From positions 496,001 to 560,000 of the forward strand of contig JAPEIS010000018.1 of assembly GCA_029531795.1 (NCBI GenBank): a stretch of DNA of 64,000 bases, written 5' to 3'. Shown here piece after piece: positions 60,981 through 64,000 of the stretch. How positions within the stretch are numbered: position 1 is the stretch's first letter; every line of letters begins with the position of its first letter. The stretch is from Sclerotinia nivalis. Lineage: Eukaryota; Ascomycota; Leotiomycetes; Helotiales; Sclerotiniaceae. A program made the translations under genes and the position numbers. Below the pieces are notes generated by a model. It did not search any database. It was not told the DNA's origin and worked only from the letters and a program-made list of their open reading frames with translations.

Positions 60981-62122
60981 GAGTTGAGGTAGAATAGGGT
61001 CAGCCGGAGGTAGAAGTCGCAATATAGAGGAATATTTGCGTACGAGAGAATTAGGGATACCGGCGATAATATATCCAGCGAGAGAAGGACCATGGCCGCT
61101 GGAATACACCGAGGCAATGAAAATCAACCTTCTGGTGACATGTACAGGAATTACAGCTCCGTGATTAGACAATAACGAGGGTCGATTGTACAATACATAA
61201 AATTCAACGAGCTATGCATAAAACTGGATCAGATCAAAGTGCTTACAGGAACACGCAGGTAACAATCATCCCAAAATGGTCTGCAGCCAAATATTGAACA
61301 ATATCTTCAATTGGCCCAGAATACCGGTCAAGTTTACTTTACAGTTACCTGTGGCCTTAAAGTGTCAATACATATCCATGGTACTCATCTCCGGTTGTCC
61401 AACAGCAACAGCAACACCACATCACTCACATGCAGGAAAACGCTCTGTTGGCAGAATATATAAAAAGCGCCAACATCGGCACCTCATTTTTTCCGCAACC
61501 AAGATCAAAGGAGCATTTTCGGTCCGGACAAACTTATTTTCTATTTTCCTTTAGTATCTCATGCAAGAACGTGAAGCTATACCACAAGCGTATCCATGTG
61601 CTTCGATCCAAATAATCCGGTTGGTGCGCAAGATCTCAAGCTATTTCCCCACCAAGGTCAACGGATTTTTACAATTGTGTCATTTCATCAAAACCTTTCC
61701 AAGGCAGCTCGGTTCGGGACAATATTCTTGCCTTTAGCCAAATAAAGTGCTCCGATATTATGGTTGGTTGTGAGGGTGGAGTTGACGATCGTTACCCCGC
61801 ATGCTGGGGTTCGGAGTTGAAGATTTTAATGTGCCTGTGCCTGGCGATACTTGGCATATATGATGTGTCTAGGTAAATTTTTATTGTCAAATGCAACGGT
61901 GTGTACTTGCATGGGTATTCGAACTCTGTTACTCGTATTTGGGGAAATTTATGCAGGTAGCTGAGGGGGCAAGACGGTCAGAGTGGGTAAAGTAGTTTGT
62001 GGCAATGGGTACTATATAAAGGTTACCTCGGTGCACTTCAATCTTGTTCGTGTTAAGGTAATTTATCTTCCATTGCGTGTGTCTGATTGAAACTCTGCAG
62101 TTGCAGTCGAGACATTGCAATC
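60981..62122. other. Intergenic region upstream of the beta-galactosidase
   Basis: No gene supported over 1.1 kb. It should contain the beta-galactosidase promoter; a TATATAAA word at 62011-62018 lies about 110 bp before its ATG and is a candidate core promoter element. Confidence 0.45.
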
Positions 62123-64000
62123 ATGAGGTTTCTACGTGCTTTCACGACAGTTGCTTGTGCGGCTCAAGCTGCAGCTTTGTCGATTAATATTGGTGGTGAG
62201 AAAATGGTTGTCGAGAGGGATGCTGGACTTCAAGATGTTGTAAGTTTCTAGTCCTCTTTTAGATCTTTTACTCGAGCAATGAGCCAATTGATGGTCAATT
62301 GAGCTCCAGAATGAACATTACTAAAACTAGTTCAACAGGTCACATATGATGAACACTCTCTCAAAGTATACGGAGAACGTATATTCATCTTCTCGGGAGA
62401 GTTCCATCCATATCGACTTCCAGTACCTGATCTATGGCTTGATATTTTCCAAAAAGTGAAAGCGCTTGGATTTAACACAGTTTCCTTTTATATCGATTGG
62501 GCATTAGTTGAAGGAAATCCGGGACACTACACTGCAGATGGGGTGTTTGCTTTTGAACCTTTCTTTGATGCGGCAAAGGAAGCGGGTATATATCTTATTG
62601 CTCGTCCAGGTCCCGTAAGTTCATACTCTCTCCCTTCTGTCTCCTATCTCATGCTAATATATGCAAATGTAGTACATCAACGCCGAATCTTCCGGTGGTG
62701 GTTTCCCAGGTTGGCTTCAGCGCGTAAGTGGCGTTCTACGTTCCCGAGCACCAGACTATCTCGCAGCGACCGACAACTATGTAGCGAACATCGCTGGTCT
62801 AATCGCCAAATATGAAATTACAAAAGGAGGACCAATTATTCTGTACCAGCCTGAAAACGAATACTCGGGATATTCCGGATATGTTCCAGGTGGATGGCCA
62901 GATCCAGTTTACTTCGCCTATGTGAAGAAACAGGCCAGAGATGCGGGCGTTACTGTTCCATTTATTAGTAATGATGCTTGTAAGTTTCTTTTTCAAGTTT
63001 CTGAGTCTTGAAATATAAGTGTGGGAAGGAAGGACATCGTGATCTTGGTAATGGGCGAGGAGCTAATGAGAAAATAGATGCAGGAGGACATTTCGCACCA
63101 GGCGATGTGGTCAATGGATCGACAGCTGGTGATGTTGACATCTACGGTCATGATTCTTATCCATTGGGATTTGATTGCGCACATCCAACTGTCTGGCCTG
63201 CTGGAGATCTACCAACATACTTCGCTGCAACTCATGAGGAACAAAGTCCAAGTACATTCTACTCTATAAATGAATTCCAAGGTGGTGCATTTGATCCTTG
63301 GGGTGGTCTCGTGAGTTCCAAACCATGACGGAATCATGTCTTTTTGAAAATTATTGTTGCTAAACTTTTATAGGGATTTGATGCGTGTGCTCAACTCTTG
63401 AATGAACAATTTCAGCGAGTCTTTTATAAGAATGATTTTGCTTCGGGTGTTGCTCTTTTGAGCTTATATATGATCTGTGAGTTCTGAATGCCATGCAAAT
63501 AAATACCTAAATGCTGACAATCTTTTAGACGGTGGGACAAATTGGGGCAATCTTGGCCATTCTGGTAAGCAACAGAGTTTATTTCATTACTAGCTATTGC
63601 TTACAACCTATCTCAGGTGGTTACACTTCCTACGATTATGGCTCTGCTATCACCGAAAATCGTGAAGTAACCCGCGAGAAGTACAGCGAACTAAAGCTAG
63701 AGGCAAACTTCCTAAAAGTCAGCTCGGCATATCTCACCATATCCGTTCAAGCAGCTGCCAATGGTACCTATACCACCAGTGATTCCATTACCACAACTCC
63801 ACTTCTTGGGAATGGAACTGTTACAAACTTTTATGTTGTTCGCCATTCGGACTATCAAACTTTAGCTTCGGCGACCTATAAATTGACTGTTAATACAAGT
63901 CAAGGGGCTTTAACTATTCCGCAATTGAGTGGAAGTCTCACTCTCAGTGGTAGAGATTCAAAATGGCATGTAACTGACTATGACATCGGAGGAACAACAC
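62123..64000 (+). CDS. Secreted GH35 beta-galactosidase, 3' end beyond the window
   Basis: Seven exons are visible (62123-62239, 62339-62614, 62673-62979, 63078-63310, 63374-63476, 63529-63564, 63617 onward); the model is in frame at 64000. A signal peptide is present ([18 protein letters not shown]). The GH35 barrel follows: [20 protein letters not shown], then [20 protein letters not shown]. The acid/base Glu is in [10 protein letters not shown] (second Glu, near residue 194), with the nucleophile Glu in [16 protein letters not shown], and [24 protein letters not shown] closes the barrel. The next domain ([20 protein letters not shown]) matches the beta-rich domain after the barrel in fungal enzymes of about 1000 aa. 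The enzyme hydrolyses terminal beta-galactosides, in plant-associated fungi probably of pectin and xyloglucan side chains. It is incomplete only because of the window edge. Confidence 0.95.

Overview
The window is nuclear DNA of a filamentous ascomycete. Its genes are split by short introns (about 50 to 80 bp, mostly GTAAGT/GTATGT donors and CTAAC/CTGAC branch sites), it carries fungus-specific families (Medusa, KTR mannosyltransferase, SNG1/DUF3533, fungal secreted proteins), and its AT-leaning spacers are full of microsatellites. Gene style and content suggest Leotiomycetes, perhaps a Botrytis/Sclerotinia relative. That is an inference; no rRNA or marker gene is present. Exon models were assembled by hand from splice signals and reading phase, and every complete model sums to a multiple of three.

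Layout. 1-2.3 kb: a two-exon orphan gene with a Cys/His/Trp-rich core. 2.3-11.8 kb: gene desert opening with a 9-bp minisatellite. 11.8-14.3 kb: a Medusa (MedA/Ren1/Acon-3) developmental regulator. 14.3-26.6 kb: a second desert holding at least two decayed gene remnants. 26.6-29.3 kb: an eIF2-alpha-kinase-like protein kinase whose two introns each carry a related foldback element. 30.7-36 kb: a lysine-rich nuclear-type orphan, a TauD/TfdA dioxygenase and the 60S export adapter NMD3. 36.2-36.9 kb: a fatty-acid/sterol hydroxylase relic with two in-frame stops. 38.2-41.1 kb: a zinc alcohol dehydrogenase converging on a secreted HNH nuclease. 44.5-48.3 kb: a formate/nitrite transporter converging on a secreted Ala/Ser/Thr-rich protein. 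50.3-52.4 kb: an SNG1-type membrane protein. 53.8-56.4 kb: the decapping activator PAT1. 58.4-61 kb: a GT15 mannosyltransferase and mitochondrial ribosomal protein uS12. 62.1 kb to the end: a GH35 beta-galactosidase cut by the window edge.

There is no operon or evident biosynthetic cluster. Several genes touch mRNA fate and translation (eIF2-alpha kinase, NMD3, PAT1, uS12m), but they lie apart with independent promoters, so I see no functional cluster. I found no convincing new multi-gene system. The most interesting signals are the foldback elements shared between introns of two unrelated genes, the unusual kinase motifs, the decayed genes in the deserts, and the orphan families.
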